Assembly: GCF_026343335.1 (NCBI RefSeq)
Contig: NZ_JAPELX010000001.1
Span: 6,634,001 to 6,698,000, forward strand
Source: Streptomyces sp. NBC_00078
Lineage (GTDB): Bacteria > Actinomycetota > Actinomycetes > Streptomycetales > Streptomycetaceae
Direction: 5' to 3'
DNA length: 64,000 bases
Every line of letters starts with the position of its first letter. The stretch's first letter is position 1. The translations under genes and the position numbers were made by a program. Below the pieces are notes generated by a model. That model saw nothing but the letters and a program-made list of their open reading frames with translations, was not told the DNA's origin and did not search any database. Of this stretch, positions 24,894 to 33,757 are shown piece by piece.

Positions 24894-26429
24894 ATGCACA
24901 ACCCGGGTCAAACCATCCCGGAACGATTCCCGGCGCAGGACCGCTTCGCGGACGGCGCGCAGTTCATCGCGGGGCGCCTCACCAAGGGCACCTCCGGTCG
25001 TACCCACGCGGTCGTCGACCCGGCGACCGGCGACGAGGTGTACACATACGAACTCGCCGGCCCCGACGACGTCGACGCGGCGGTGGCGGCCGCGCGCGAG
25101 GCCTTCCCCGGCTGGGCCGCCACCACGCCCGGCGGGCGTTCCGACGCGCTGCACCGCTTCGCCGCCGTGCTCGCGGACCGCGCCGAGGAATTCGCCCGCG
25201 CAGAGTCCCTCCAGTGCGGCAAGCCGCTGAAGCTGACGCGTGGGTTCGACGTGCCGGGCACCATCGACAACACCGCCTTCTTCGCGGGCGCCGCCCGGCA
25301 TCTGCAGGGGCAGTCCGCCGGTGAGTACTCCGGCGACCACACCTCTTATGTACGCCGTGAACCCATCGGTGTCGTCGGGTCGATCGCGCCCTGGAACTAC
25401 CCCCTCCAGATGGCCGCCTGGAAGATCCTCCCGGCGATCGCCGCGGGCAACACCATCGTGCTGAAGCCCGCCGAGCTCACCCCGCTCACCTCACTGCTGT
25501 TCGCCCAGGCGGCGACCGACGCCGGCCTCCCGGACGGTGTGATCAACATCGTCACCGGCACAGGCAGGGAAGCGGGCGAGCACCTGGTCGGTCACCCCGA
25601 TGTCGTCATGACCTCGTTCACCGGTTCCACCGCCGTCGGCAAGCGTGTCGCCGAGGTCGCCACCGCGACCGTCAAGCGCATCCACCTGGAGCTCGGCGGC
25701 AAAGCCCCCTTCGTGGTCTTCGACGACGCCGACCTGGAGGCCGCCGCCAACGGCGCGGTCGCGGGTGCGCTCATCAACACCGGCCAGGACTGCACGGCCG
25801 CCACGCGCGCGTACGTACAGCGCCCGCTCTACGACGCGTTCGTCGAGCGGACGGCCGCCCTCATGGAGAGCGTCCGGCTCGGCGACCCCTTCGCCCCCGG
25901 CACCGACCTCGGCCCGCTGATCTCGCACCTCCAGCGCGACCGCGTCGCCGGATTCGTCGACCGGGCGCGCTCCTACGCGCGCGTGGTGACCGGCGGCGAG
26001 GCTCCCGGGGGAGCTCTGGAGAACGGTGCGTACTACCGCCCCACCCTCGTCGCGGACGCCGCCCAGGACAGCGAGATCGTCCAGTCCGAGATCTTCGGGC
26101 CGGTCCTGGTGGTCCTGCCGTTCGACAGCGACCAGGATGGGATCAGGCTCGCCAACGACTCCCCGTACGGCCTCGCCGCCTCCGCCTGGAGCCGCGACGT
26201 CTACCGGGCGAACCGCGCCACCCGTGAGATCAAGGCGGGCTGCGTGTGGATCAACGATCACATCCCGATCATCAGCGAGATGCCGCACGGCGGCTACAAG
26301 GCGTCCGGCTTCGGCAAGGACATGTCCACCTACTCCTTCGAGGAGTACACGCAGATCAAGCACGTCATGTTCGACAACACGGCGGTGGCCAGGAAGGACT
26401 GGCACCGCACCGTCTTCGGGGACCGATAG
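24894..26429 (+). CDS. Gamma-aminobutyraldehyde dehydrogenase (copy 2)
   Basis: 511 residues, an aldehyde dehydrogenase of the same sub-type as the enzyme at 13468-14907. Motifs: SIAPWNYPLQMAAWK, ELGGKAPFVVF (general base) and NTGQDCTAATR (nucleophile Cys). The ATG at 24894 is chosen because GGAGGAG precedes it; an ATG 11 codons earlier has no such site. It is followed 56 bases later by potD, so it heads the polyamine uptake operon. It most likely oxidises 4-aminobutanal, or gamma-glutamyl-aminobutanal made by the flavoprotein encoded at the end of the operon. Having two paralogues 11 kb apart suggests different substrates or conditions. Confidence 0.9.
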   Translation: MHNPGQTIPERFPAQDRFADGAQFIAGRLTKGTSGRTHAVVDPATGDEVYTYELAGPDDVDAAVAAAREAFPGWAATTPGGRSDALHRFAAVLADRAEEFARAESLQCGKPLKLTRGFDVPGTIDNTAFFAGAARHLQGQSAGEYSGDHTSYVRREPIGVVGSIAPWNYPLQMAAWKILPAIAAGNTIVLKPAELTPLTSLLFAQAATDAGLPDGVINIVTGTGREAGEHLVGHPDVVMTSFTGSTAVGKRVAEVATATVKRIHLELGGKAPFVVFDDADLEAAANGAVAGALINTGQDCTAATRAYVQRPLYDAFVERTAALMESVRLGDPFAPGTDLGPLISHLQRDRVAGFVDRARSYARVVTGGEAPGGALENGAYYRPTLVADAAQDSEIVQSEIFGPVLVVLPFDSDQDGIRLANDSPYGLAASAWSRDVYRANRATREIKAGCVWINDHIPIISEMPHGGYKASGFGKDMSTYSFEEYTQIKHVMFDNTAVARKDWHRTVFGDR

Positions 26430-26485
26430 CAGAACCTGACGGTCGTCCACAGGCGGCCGCCACCTCCCGAAAGGGCAGCACGCGC

Positions 26486-27733
26486 ATGGAGCAGTACGAG
26501 CCCGACCGCCTGTCACCGGCCACAGCGGCCGCCGTGCGACGCAGTCTCCGCAACGGACGGGCCGCCATGACCCGCCGTTCGGTGCTGCGCGCCTCCGCGG
26601 GCGGCGCGCTTGCCGCCGGCGGCATGGTGGCGCTGAGCGGCTGCGGGATCCCAGCGGCAGGCAAATCGCAGGGCGGAGTGTCCGCCGACGACCACTCGGC
26701 GAAGGAGAAGGTGATCAACTTCTCCAACTGGCCCGAGTACATCGACGTCGACGACAGCGGCAAGCGCCACCCGACGCTGGACGCGTTCCGCAAGCGGACC
26801 GGCATCCAGGTCAAGTACACCGAGGACATCAACGACAACGACGAGTTCTTCGGCAAGATCCAGCCGCAGCTCGCCGCGGGCCAGGACACCGGGCGCGACC
26901 TCATCGTGCTCACCGACTGGCTGGCCGCCCGCATGATCCGCCTGGGCTACGTCCAGAAACTGGACGCGGCCAACCTGCCCCACGCCTACGCCAACCTGTC
27001 GGACCAGTTCCGCAGCCCGGACTGGGATCCGGGCCGCGCCTATTCGTATGTGTGGCAGGGCATCTCGACCGTCGTCGCGTTCAACAAGAAGGCACTCGAC
27101 GGCGTCGAGGTGAAGTCGGTCTCCGACCTGCTCGACAACCCCGCGCTCAAGGGCCGGGTCGGCCTGCTGACCGAGATGCGTGACACCGTCGGCATGACCA
27201 TGCTCGACATGGGCAAGGACCCGGCGAAGTTCACCGACGACGACTACGACGCGGTGATAGCCCGTCTGCAGAAGGCCGTCGACAAGGGCCAGATCCGCCG
27301 CTTCACCGGCAACGACTACACCTCCGACCTCAGCAAGGGCGACCTGGCGGCCTGTGTCGCCTGGGGCGGCGACATCGTGCAGCTCCAGACGGACAACCCC
27401 GATGTCGGCTACGTCATCCCCGACCACGGCTACATGACGTCCACCGACAACCTGTTGATCCCCAACAAGGCGCGCCACAAGACGAACGCCGAGCGGCTCA
27501 TCGACTACTACTACGAGCCGGGGCCGGCCGCCGAACTCGCCGCCTACATCAACTACGTGAGTCCGGTCGCGGACGTCAAGCCGTACCTTGCCAAGCTCGA
27601 CAAGTCGGCGGCGAACAACCCGCTGATCCTTCCCGACAAGGCCATGCAGGCGAGGTCCGTGGCCTTCCGCTCGCTGAGCTCGAAGGAAGAGACGGCCTAC
27701 CAGCAGAAGTTCGCGAAGCTCACAGGGGCGTGA
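26486..27733 (+). CDS. potD: Spermidine/putrescine ABC transporter substrate-binding lipoprotein
   Basis: 415 residues. An N-terminal Tat-like signal (MTRRSVLRASAGG at about residues 28-40) ends in a lipobox (LSGC). The mature PotD-type domain shows INFSNWPEYIDVDD, YTEDINDNDEFFGKIQP, GRDLIVLTDWLAARM and the ligand-pocket segment SYVWQGISTVVAFN. PotD/F proteins bind putrescine and spermidine through such acidic and aromatic residues. The stop overlaps the potA start by four bases. Family and operon content make polyamine uptake the clear role. Confidence 0.92.
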   Translation: MEQYEPDRLSPATAAAVRRSLRNGRAAMTRRSVLRASAGGALAAGGMVALSGCGIPAAGKSQGGVSADDHSAKEKVINFSNWPEYIDVDDSGKRHPTLDAFRKRTGIQVKYTEDINDNDEFFGKIQPQLAAGQDTGRDLIVLTDWLAARMIRLGYVQKLDAANLPHAYANLSDQFRSPDWDPGRAYSYVWQGISTVVAFNKKALDGVEVKSVSDLLDNPALKGRVGLLTEMRDTVGMTMLDMGKDPAKFTDDDYDAVIARLQKAVDKGQIRRFTGNDYTSDLSKGDLAACVAWGGDIVQLQTDNPDVGYVIPDHGYMTSTDNLLIPNKARHKTNAERLIDYYYEPGPAAELAAYINYVSPVADVKPYLAKLDKSAANNPLILPDKAMQARSVAFRSLSSKEETAYQQKFAKLTGA

Positions 27734-28908
27734 CGAAGATGACCACAGACAACAGCGGCGACGTGCGCCTTTCCGGCATCAGCAAGACCTACGGCTCCTT
27801 CACCGCCGTACACCCGCTCGACCTGACCGTGCCGCAGGGGTCCTTCTTCGCCCTGCTCGGCGCCTCGGGCTGCGGCAAGACCACCACCCTGCGCATGATC
27901 GCCGGCCTGGAGGAGCCCAGCGGCGGCACCGTCCACCTCGGCGACCAGGAGGTCACCCAACTGCCGCCCTACAAGCGGCCGGTGAACACCGTCTTCCAGT
28001 CCTACGCCCTCTTCCCGCACCTCGACATCTTCGAGAACGTCGCCTTCGGCCTGCGCCGGCGCGGCATCAAGAGCGTGAAGAAGCAGGTCGAGGAGATGCT
28101 GGAGCTGGTCCAGCTCGGCGAGCAGGCACGCAAGAAGCCGCACCAGCTCTCCGGCGGCCAGCAGCAGCGCGTCGCGGTGGCCCGCGCACTGATCAACACC
28201 CCGAAGGTGCTCCTCCTAGACGAGCCGCTCGGCGCCCTCGACCTCAAGCTGCGCCGTCAGATGCAGCTGGAGCTCAAGCGCATCCAGACCGAGGTCGGCA
28301 TCACCTTCATCCACGTCACGCACGACCAGGAGGAGGCCATGACCATGGCCGACACGGTCGCAGTGATGAACGCGGGCCGCGTCGAACAGCTCGGTTCGCC
28401 CGCCGACCTCTACGAAAACCCCGACACCACCTTCGTCGCCAACTTCCTCGGCACCTCGAACCTGATCGAGGCCGAGGTCGACTCCAGGAGCGGCGGCGAC
28501 ATCGTCCTCAGGGCGGGCGGCGGCAAGCTGGTGCTGCCCGAGTCGCGCTGCTCCGCGCCGACGACGACCGGCGGCAAGGTACTGGTCGGCGTCCGCCCCG
28601 AGAAGATCTCGCTCACGCACGCCGACGACGCGGGTGAGATCGGCGAGGGCCGCAACCGCATCACCGGGAAGATCGCCGACTCCAGCTTCATAGGCGTCTC
28701 CACGCAGTACGTCATCGACAGCCCCGTCTGTCCCGAGTTCGAGGTCTACGCGCAGAACATCGACCGCGACGCCCGGCTGGTGCCCGGCGCCGAGGTCGTC
28801 CTGCACTGGAACCCGGCACACACCTTCGGCCTCGACGCGGACCAGTCCCTGCTTGCTGGGACAGTGGGCTCCGCCGGGGTGGCCGAGGTCGAGGAGGAGG
28901 CCGCCTGA
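27730..28908 (+). CDS. potA: Polyamine ABC transporter ATP-binding protein
   Basis: 392 residues from a GTG overlapping the potD stop (GTGA). Walker [10 protein letters not shown] (about residue 44), Q-loop VFQSYALFP, signature LSGGQQQR, Walker B VLLLDEP and switch HDQEEA are all intact. A C-terminal TOBE domain (about 290-375) is typical of PotA and may sense substrate. The ATG at 27739 is an alternative start. The stop overlaps the potB start (TGATG). Confidence 0.93.
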   Translation: MTKMTTDNSGDVRLSGISKTYGSFTAVHPLDLTVPQGSFFALLGASGCGKTTTLRMIAGLEEPSGGTVHLGDQEVTQLPPYKRPVNTVFQSYALFPHLDIFENVAFGLRRRGIKSVKKQVEEMLELVQLGEQARKKPHQLSGGQQQRVAVARALINTPKVLLLDEPLGALDLKLRRQMQLELKRIQTEVGITFIHVTHDQEEAMTMADTVAVMNAGRVEQLGSPADLYENPDTTFVANFLGTSNLIEAEVDSRSGGDIVLRAGGGKLVLPESRCSAPTTTGGKVLVGVRPEKISLTHADDAGEIGEGRNRITGKIADSSFIGVSTQYVIDSPVCPEFEVYAQNIDRDARLVPGAEVVLHWNPAHTFGLDADQSLLAGTVGSAGVAEVEEEAA

Positions 28909-29831
28909 TGGCCACGCTCAGTGAGGCGCCACCCCTGGCGCCGGTCCCCGAGAAGAAGCCCCCGCGCAAGCGGGGCCGCCTGGTGCCGTACTGGCTCCTG
29001 CTCCCCGGTCTCCTGTGGCTGGTCATCTTCTTCGCGTTGCCGATGATCTACCAGGCCTCCACGTCCGTGCAGACGGGCTCCCTGGAGGAGGGCTACAAGG
29101 TCACCTGGCACCTCGCCACCTACTGGGACGCGATGTCCGAGTACTGGCCGCAGTTCCTGCGCTCGATCCTGTACGCCGGCGCCGCGACGATCCTGTGCCT
29201 CGTTCTCGGCTACCCGCTCGCGTACCTGATCGCCTTCCGCGCGGGCCGCTGGCGGAACCTGATCATGGTCCTGGTGATCGCGCCGTTCTTCACCAGCTTC
29301 CTCATCCGCACCCTCGCCTGGAAGACGATCCTCGCGGACAGCGGACCGGTGGTGAGCACCCTCAACACGCTGCACCTCCTGGACGTCACCAACTGGCTCG
29401 GCTGGACCTCCGGCGACCGTGTGCTGGCCACCCCGCTCGCGGTGGTCTGCGGACTGACGTACAACTTCCTGCCGTTCATGATCCTGCCGCTCTACACCTC
29501 GCTGGAACGCATCGACGGGCGGCTCCACGAGGCGGCCGGCGACCTGTACGCCAAGCCCTGGACCACCTTCCGCAAGGTGACCTTCCCGCTGTCGATGCCC
29601 GGTGTGGTCTCCGGAACGCTGCTGACCTTCATTCCGGCGGCCGGCGACTACGTCAACGCCGAACTCCTCGGCTCCACCGACACCCGCATGATCGGAAACG
29701 TCATCCAGACCCAGTTCCTGAGAATTCTGGACTATCCGACGGCCGCTGCCCTCTCCTTCATCCTCATGGCAGCGATTCTGCTCATGGTGACCATCTACAT
29801 TCGCCGGGCCGGGACGGAGGATCTGGTCTAA
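28908..29831 (+). CDS. potB: Polyamine ABC transporter permease
   Basis: 307 residues with six predicted membrane segments and the ABC permease EAA loop HEAAGDLYAKPWTTFRKVTF. The PotB-type N-terminus carries a basic Pro-rich cytoplasmic tail (PEKKPPRKRGR). It overlaps potA by one base and is followed immediately by potC. Confidence 0.92.
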   Translation: MATLSEAPPLAPVPEKKPPRKRGRLVPYWLLLPGLLWLVIFFALPMIYQASTSVQTGSLEEGYKVTWHLATYWDAMSEYWPQFLRSILYAGAATILCLVLGYPLAYLIAFRAGRWRNLIMVLVIAPFFTSFLIRTLAWKTILADSGPVVSTLNTLHLLDVTNWLGWTSGDRVLATPLAVVCGLTYNFLPFMILPLYTSLERIDGRLHEAAGDLYAKPWTTFRKVTFPLSMPGVVSGTLLTFIPAAGDYVNAELLGSTDTRMIGNVIQTQFLRILDYPTAAALSFILMAAILLMVTIYIRRAGTEDLV

Positions 29832-30632
29832 ATGCCTGTCGTCAACTGGCTCAAGCGCCATCTCGTCGTCATCGCGGGACTGGTGACGCTCGGATATCTG
29901 CTGCTGCCGAACGTCATCGTCACGGTGTTCTCCTTCAACAAACCCAAGGGCCGCTTCAACTACCAGTGGCAGCAGTTCTCCACGGACGCCTGGAAGGACC
30001 CGTGCGGGGTCGCCGACATGTGCGGGTCGCTGTCGATCAGCCTCCAGATCGCCTTCTGGGCGACGGCCGGCGCCACGATCCTCGGCACGATGATCGCGTT
30101 CGCGCTGGTCCGCTACCGGTTCCGCGCGCGGGGCACGGTGAACTCGCTGATCTTCCTGCCGATGGCGATGCCCGAGGTCGTCATGGCGGCCTCGCTGCTC
30201 ACCCTGTTCCTCAACCTGGGTGCCCAGCTGGGCTTCTGGACGATCCTGATCGCCCACGTCATGTTCTGCCTCAGCTTCGTCGTCGTCGCCGTCAAGGCGC
30301 GCGTGATGTCGATGGACCCGCGCCTGGAGCAGGCGGCGCAGGACCTCTACGCCGGTCCCGCGCAGACCTTCCTGCGCGTCACCCTGCCCATCGCCGCGCC
30401 CGGGATCGCCGCGGGCGCGCTGTTGTCCTTCGCGCTCTCCTTCGACGATTTCATCATCACCAACTTCAACGCGGGCTCGACCGTCACCTTCCCCATGTTC
30501 GTCTGGGGCTCGGCACAGCGCGGAACGCCCGTCCAGATCAATGTCATCGGTACGGCCATGTTCCTCGTCGCCGTACTGCTCGTGCTTTCCTCGATGCTTA
30601 TCAGCAATCGCCGCAACAAGCAGAAGGCATAA
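29832..30632 (+). CDS. potC: Polyamine ABC transporter permease
   Basis: 266 residues with six membrane segments and the EAA loop EQAAQDLYAGPAQTFLRVTL. The SFDDFIITNFNAGSTVTFPM segment is typical of PotC. The ATG directly follows the potB stop with no gap, so it is translationally coupled. PotB and PotC form the membrane channel with PotA and receive substrate from PotD. Confidence 0.92.
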   Translation: MPVVNWLKRHLVVIAGLVTLGYLLLPNVIVTVFSFNKPKGRFNYQWQQFSTDAWKDPCGVADMCGSLSISLQIAFWATAGATILGTMIAFALVRYRFRARGTVNSLIFLPMAMPEVVMAASLLTLFLNLGAQLGFWTILIAHVMFCLSFVVVAVKARVMSMDPRLEQAAQDLYAGPAQTFLRVTLPIAAPGIAAGALLSFALSFDDFIITNFNAGSTVTFPMFVWGSAQRGTPVQINVIGTAMFLVAVLLVLSSMLISNRRNKQKA

Positions 30633-30660
30633 CCGCAGAACCTTGTAGGGAGTTGAAATC

Positions 30661-32112
30661 ATGGCCCCAGGCGCCATGCCCCTGAATTCTGGGGGAAATG
30701 CCCCCAGACCCCCTAGTTGGACAAAGTCACTCTCCGACGCACAGCCGGTCCCGTACTGGCTGGAAGACCCCGGCAAGCCCCACCCCGAGCCCGCGCTCAC
30801 CGGCGCCGAGACCTGCGACCTGCTGGTCGTCGGCGGCGGCTACAGCGGACTGTGGACCGCGCTCATCGCCAAGGAGCGCGACCCCGGACGGGATGTCGTC
30901 CTGCTGGAAGGCCGCGAGGTGGGCTGGGCCGCCTCGGGCCGCAACGGCGGCTTCTGCGCCGCCTCCCTCACCCACGGCCTGCCCAACGGACTGACCCGCT
31001 GGCCGGACGAGATCCGCACACTGCAGGAGCTGGGCGCCCGCAACCTCGACGAGATCGAGAAGGCGGTCGCCCGCCACTCGCTGGACTGCGACTTCGAGCG
31101 CACCGGCGAGATCGACGTGGCCACCGAGACGTACCAGGCGCGGGAACTGCGCGACTGGTACGAGGAGATGGAGCGCGAGGGCCTCGCCGACGGCGTCGAG
31201 TTCCTGGAGGCCGAAGCGGTGCGGGAACAAGTCGACTCGCCGACCTTCCAGGCGGGCCTGTGGGACCGCGGGGGCGTGGCCATGCTCCACCCGGCCAAGC
31301 TCGCCTGGGGCCTGAAGCGTGCCTGCCTCGCGCTCGGCGTGCGCGTCTACGAGCACACTCCGGCCCTGGCCCTGAAGCCGTACGGCGCCGGCATGGCCGT
31401 ACGCACCTCCTACGGTTTCGTCCGCGCCCGCAAGGTCGCGCTCGGCACCAACATCTTCCCGAACCTGGTCAGGCGCGTACGGGCGTACACCGTCCCGGTC
31501 TACGACTACGCGCTGATGACCGAGCCGCTGAGCGACGAACAGCTGGCGTCGATCGGCTGGAAGAACCGCCAGGGCCTCGGGGACAGCGCCAACCAGTTCC
31601 ACTACTTCCGGCTGTCCGCCGACAACCGGATCCTGTGGGGCGGTTACGACGCGGTCCACCACTACGGCGGCCGGGTGCGCGCCGAGTACGACGACCGCCC
31701 GGAGACGTACGCCAAGCTGGCCCGGCACTTCTTCACCTGTTTCCCGCAGCTGGAGGGCGTCCGCTTCACGCACGCCTGGGGCGGCGCGATCGACACCTGC
31801 TCGCGCTTCTCCGCGTTCTTCGGCACCGCACACCACGGCAACGTCGCCTACGCGGCGGGCTACACGGGTCTCGGCGTGGGTGCCACGCGTTTCGGTGCCG
31901 AGGTGATGCTGGACCTGCTGGCGGGGGAGCGCACGGAGCGCACCGAGCTGGAGATGGTCCGCAAGAAGCCCCTGCCGTTCCCGCCCGAGCCCTTCGCCTG
32001 GACCGGTATCGCGCTCACCAAGTGGTCGCTGGCCCGCGCCGATGCACAGGGCGGCCGGCGCAACCTCTGGCTGCGGACGATGGACAGGGTGGGCCTCGGG
32101 TTCGACAGCTGA
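30661..32112 (+). CDS. puuB: FAD-dependent oxidoreductase, probably gamma-glutamylputrescine oxidase type
   Basis: 483 residues of the DAO/GlpO superfamily. The FAD-binding GGGYSGLWTA motif is at about residue 60, followed by VVLLEGREVGWAASGRNGGF, typical of PuuB-like enzymes, and the C-terminal AYAAGYTGLGVGATRFGAEV. In PuuB, such enzymes oxidise gamma-glutamylputrescine to the aldehyde with release of ammonia and H2O2. No gamma-glutamylputrescine synthetase is in the window, so direct oxidation of a free polyamine is also possible. It starts 28 bases after potC with AGGGAG at the right distance. The first 20 or so codons are atypical because they contain a dispersed hairpin repeat (next entry). 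Confidence 0.82.
   Translation: MAPGAMPLNSGGNAPRPPSWTKSLSDAQPVPYWLEDPGKPHPEPALTGAETCDLLVVGGGYSGLWTALIAKERDPGRDVVLLEGREVGWAASGRNGGFCAASLTHGLPNGLTRWPDEIRTLQELGARNLDEIEKAVARHSLDCDFERTGEIDVATETYQARELRDWYEEMEREGLADGVEFLEAEAVREQVDSPTFQAGLWDRGGVAMLHPAKLAWGLKRACLALGVRVYEHTPALALKPYGAGMAVRTSYGFVRARKVALGTNIFPNLVRRVRAYTVPVYDYALMTEPLSDEQLASIGWKNRQGLGDSANQFHYFRLSADNRILWGGYDAVHHYGGRVRAEYDDRPETYAKLARHFFTCFPQLEGVRFTHAWGGAIDTCSRFSAFFGTAHHGNVAYAAGYTGLGVGATRFGAEVMLDLLAGERTERTELEMVRKKPLPFPPEPFAWTGIALTKWSLARADAQGGRRNLWLRTMDRVGLGFDS
30688..30708 (+). repeat. Hairpin repeat within the first codons of the puuB-type gene
   Basis: TCTGGGGG (30688-30695) pairs perfectly with CCCCCAGA (30701-30708) around AAATG. The surrounding words GCCCCTGAATTC and CCCCCAGACCCCC are of the kind seen between Streptomyces genes. 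The hairpin encodes SGGNAPRPP, which is absent from the conserved family core that begins near SLSDAQPVPYW. Confidence 0.6.
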
Positions 32113-32179
32113 ACGCGATCCAGTGTGATCCAGCTCACTTCAACTGGGTGTGGAAACCCGCGTAATGCCTGCCGGTGGA

Positions 32180-32227
32180 CCTCCCTCTCTCCCATGACGC
32201 GATCAGCGTCAAGGAGAGACAGGGAGG
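32180..32227 (+). promoter_or_regulatory. Long hairpin after puuB that also sequesters the next gene's ribosome binding site
   Basis: CCTCCCTCTCTCC (32180-32192) pairs with GGAGAGACAGGGAGG (32213-32227) apart from a 2-nt bulge, and an inner stem pairs GACGC with GCGTC. GGGAGG at 32222-32227 is the Shine-Dalgarno of the ATG at 32234. The structure could end the pot operon, or hold back translation of the small downstream protein. Confidence 0.6.
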
Positions 32228-32233
32228 CTCCTC

Positions 32234-32686
32234 ATGGATGGGGCGAAAACGGCGGTCGAGTGGCTGGCATCCGTCGCTCCGGATCCCGAGGCCTGCCGCT
32301 GGGAGTGGGAGCGCAACCCCCTGGGGATCGCGCTGCTGCCCGCAGGCAAGGCCTGGGACGTACTCATCCTGCCGAGCCGGCTCGGCTATCCCACGCTCGA
32401 CGTCCTCACCCGCGTCCTCGACCGGCCGGGACCGGTCCTGGTCGACTTCGGGGACGCGCGCATGGGCTTCTTCGTGCCCCCGGGCACAGCGGCCCGCTGG
32501 CTCGGGACCGGCATCCGCACCGCGGGAGCCGGCACCTGGATCGTGGTGCCGTACCCGGGGCGGTCGACCGGTGGGGTGCGCTGGCTGGTCCCGCCGGACG
32601 GCTCGGGCACCCTCACCGACCCCGCGCTCCTCGAACTGGCGATGCACGAGGCGGCAGCGGGCCTGGCGTGCGAGGAGGGCACATGA
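32234..32686 (+). CDS. Small protein with similarity in layout to bifunctional primase/polymerase N-terminal domains
   Basis: 150 residues, starting MDGAKTAVEWLASVAPDPEA. The order WDVLILPSRLGYPTLDVLTR, VLVDFGDARMGFFVPPG and the GTWIVVPYPGRSTGGVRWLV block resemble the Prim-Pol-type small proteins common in Streptomyces. The acidic catalytic pair of true primase/polymerases is not evident, so enzymatic activity is doubtful. The ATG follows GGGAGG at a normal distance, inside a hairpin. It lies between the polyamine operon and a convergent PAP2 gene and has no clear functional link to either. Confidence 0.6.
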   Translation: MDGAKTAVEWLASVAPDPEACRWEWERNPLGIALLPAGKAWDVLILPSRLGYPTLDVLTRVLDRPGPVLVDFGDARMGFFVPPGTAARWLGTGIRTAGAGTWIVVPYPGRSTGGVRWLVPPDGSGTLTDPALLELAMHEAAAGLACEEGT

Positions 32687-32708
32687 CGGGCCGGTGACGG
32701 CCAGAGGT

Positions 32709-33566
32709 CTACTCGTCCTCCGTGGCGCTCTCGCGTCGGCCGGCCGTGTGGCCGACGCGAACCAGGAAGATCCACAAAGACGTGAGCAGCACCGTGCACA
32801 GGCACCAGCTGGCCACGACGTCCAGTGGCCAGTGGTAGCCGCGCCGGACCAGGCCGAACCCGACGGCGAACGTGACGACGGCGCAGGCGATGACCAGCTC
32901 GCGGCGGGCGTAAGCCGTGCGCAGCCAGGGGAGCAGGAGCAGGGTCGCCGAGCCGTAGGCGACGGCGGACGTCGCGGTGTGGCCGGACGGGTAGTAGCCG
33001 GTCGCCGGGGGCATCACGGGGGTGCCCGGGCGGTCGATCAGTGCCTTGAGGGGCACGATCAGGGCCGGGACCAGCGCCATCACGAGAGCCGCCGCGAGGG
33101 GCGGCAGCCACCAGCGGTACATCCCGGACGTCCGGCCCCGCCAGGCCGCGTAGGCCAGGACGACGGCGAGCACCGGCACCGCGACCTGGACATTGCCCAG
33201 GTCTGAGAGAAGCTCGGAGAAGCGGTCCGGGTGCGCGAGGGCGAGGCTGACCCTTCGGTCCACGCGCAGAAGCAGGCCGTCGGAGACGACCTGCCAGGTG
33301 ATCAGCGCGAAAAGAAGGGCGGGAAGCCCGAGAAGGAGAAGGAAGGAGGCCGGCCGCCCCGGAACAGGGGGGGTGGTTCCGGGGCGGCCGATCAGATCGG
33401 ATCGACGCCCACCCCGGGGGGTTTGGGGCGGGCGACTGTCCGATCGGTGAGGAGATCCGGAGCTGGAAGCTCCGTGTGTGTGCGCGAGGGCACGACCAGG
33501 CCGAAGCTGGGGAGGCCCCGTCCTGATGTCGCCCACAGTCCCCTGTGGGCGGGGTGTATCTCTCAT
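32709..33566 (-). CDS. PAP2-family membrane phosphatase
   Basis: The three phosphatase motifs are clear: KALIDRPGTP (KX6RP), YYPSGHTATS (PSGH) and RRGYHWPLDVV (RX3-5HX3D variant). Six membrane segments fit undecaprenyl-pyrophosphate or phosphatidate phosphatases, which act on lipid phosphates on the outer membrane face. The C-terminus is short (RRESATEDE). The start is uncertain: ATG at 33566 gives about 285 residues with an 80-residue basic, Pro-rich N-terminal region that may not be translated; the conserved part begins near residue 80 (ASFLLLLGLPALLF). It is convergent with the small protein gene upstream. Confidence 0.8.
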   Translation of the reverse strand: MRDTPRPQGTVGDIRTGPPQLRPGRALAHTHGASSSGSPHRSDSRPPQTPRGGRRSDLIGRPGTTPPVPGRPASFLLLLGLPALLFALITWQVVSDGLLLRVDRRVSLALAHPDRFSELLSDLGNVQVAVPVLAVVLAYAAWRGRTSGMYRWWLPPLAAALVMALVPALIVPLKALIDRPGTPVMPPATGYYPSGHTATSAVAYGSATLLLLPWLRTAYARRELVIACAVVTFAVGFGLVRRGYHWPLDVVASWCLCTVLLTSLWIFLVRVGHTAGRRESATEDE

Positions 33567-33757
33567 CTGGGTAGAACCTACGACAGCCGAAGGGCTCAGG
33601 ACAGGCGGAATCGCGTTACGCCATCCACCTCGCACACCTTCTTCACACGGCCTGACGGCGGCCGCCCCGGGCCCGGAATCGCAGGGGCCGCGAGGGCTGG
33701 GGCGGATGGTGCTCATGTGGTGTGCACCCTGTGGGTGAGCTGCGGATTCCGGGTGGC

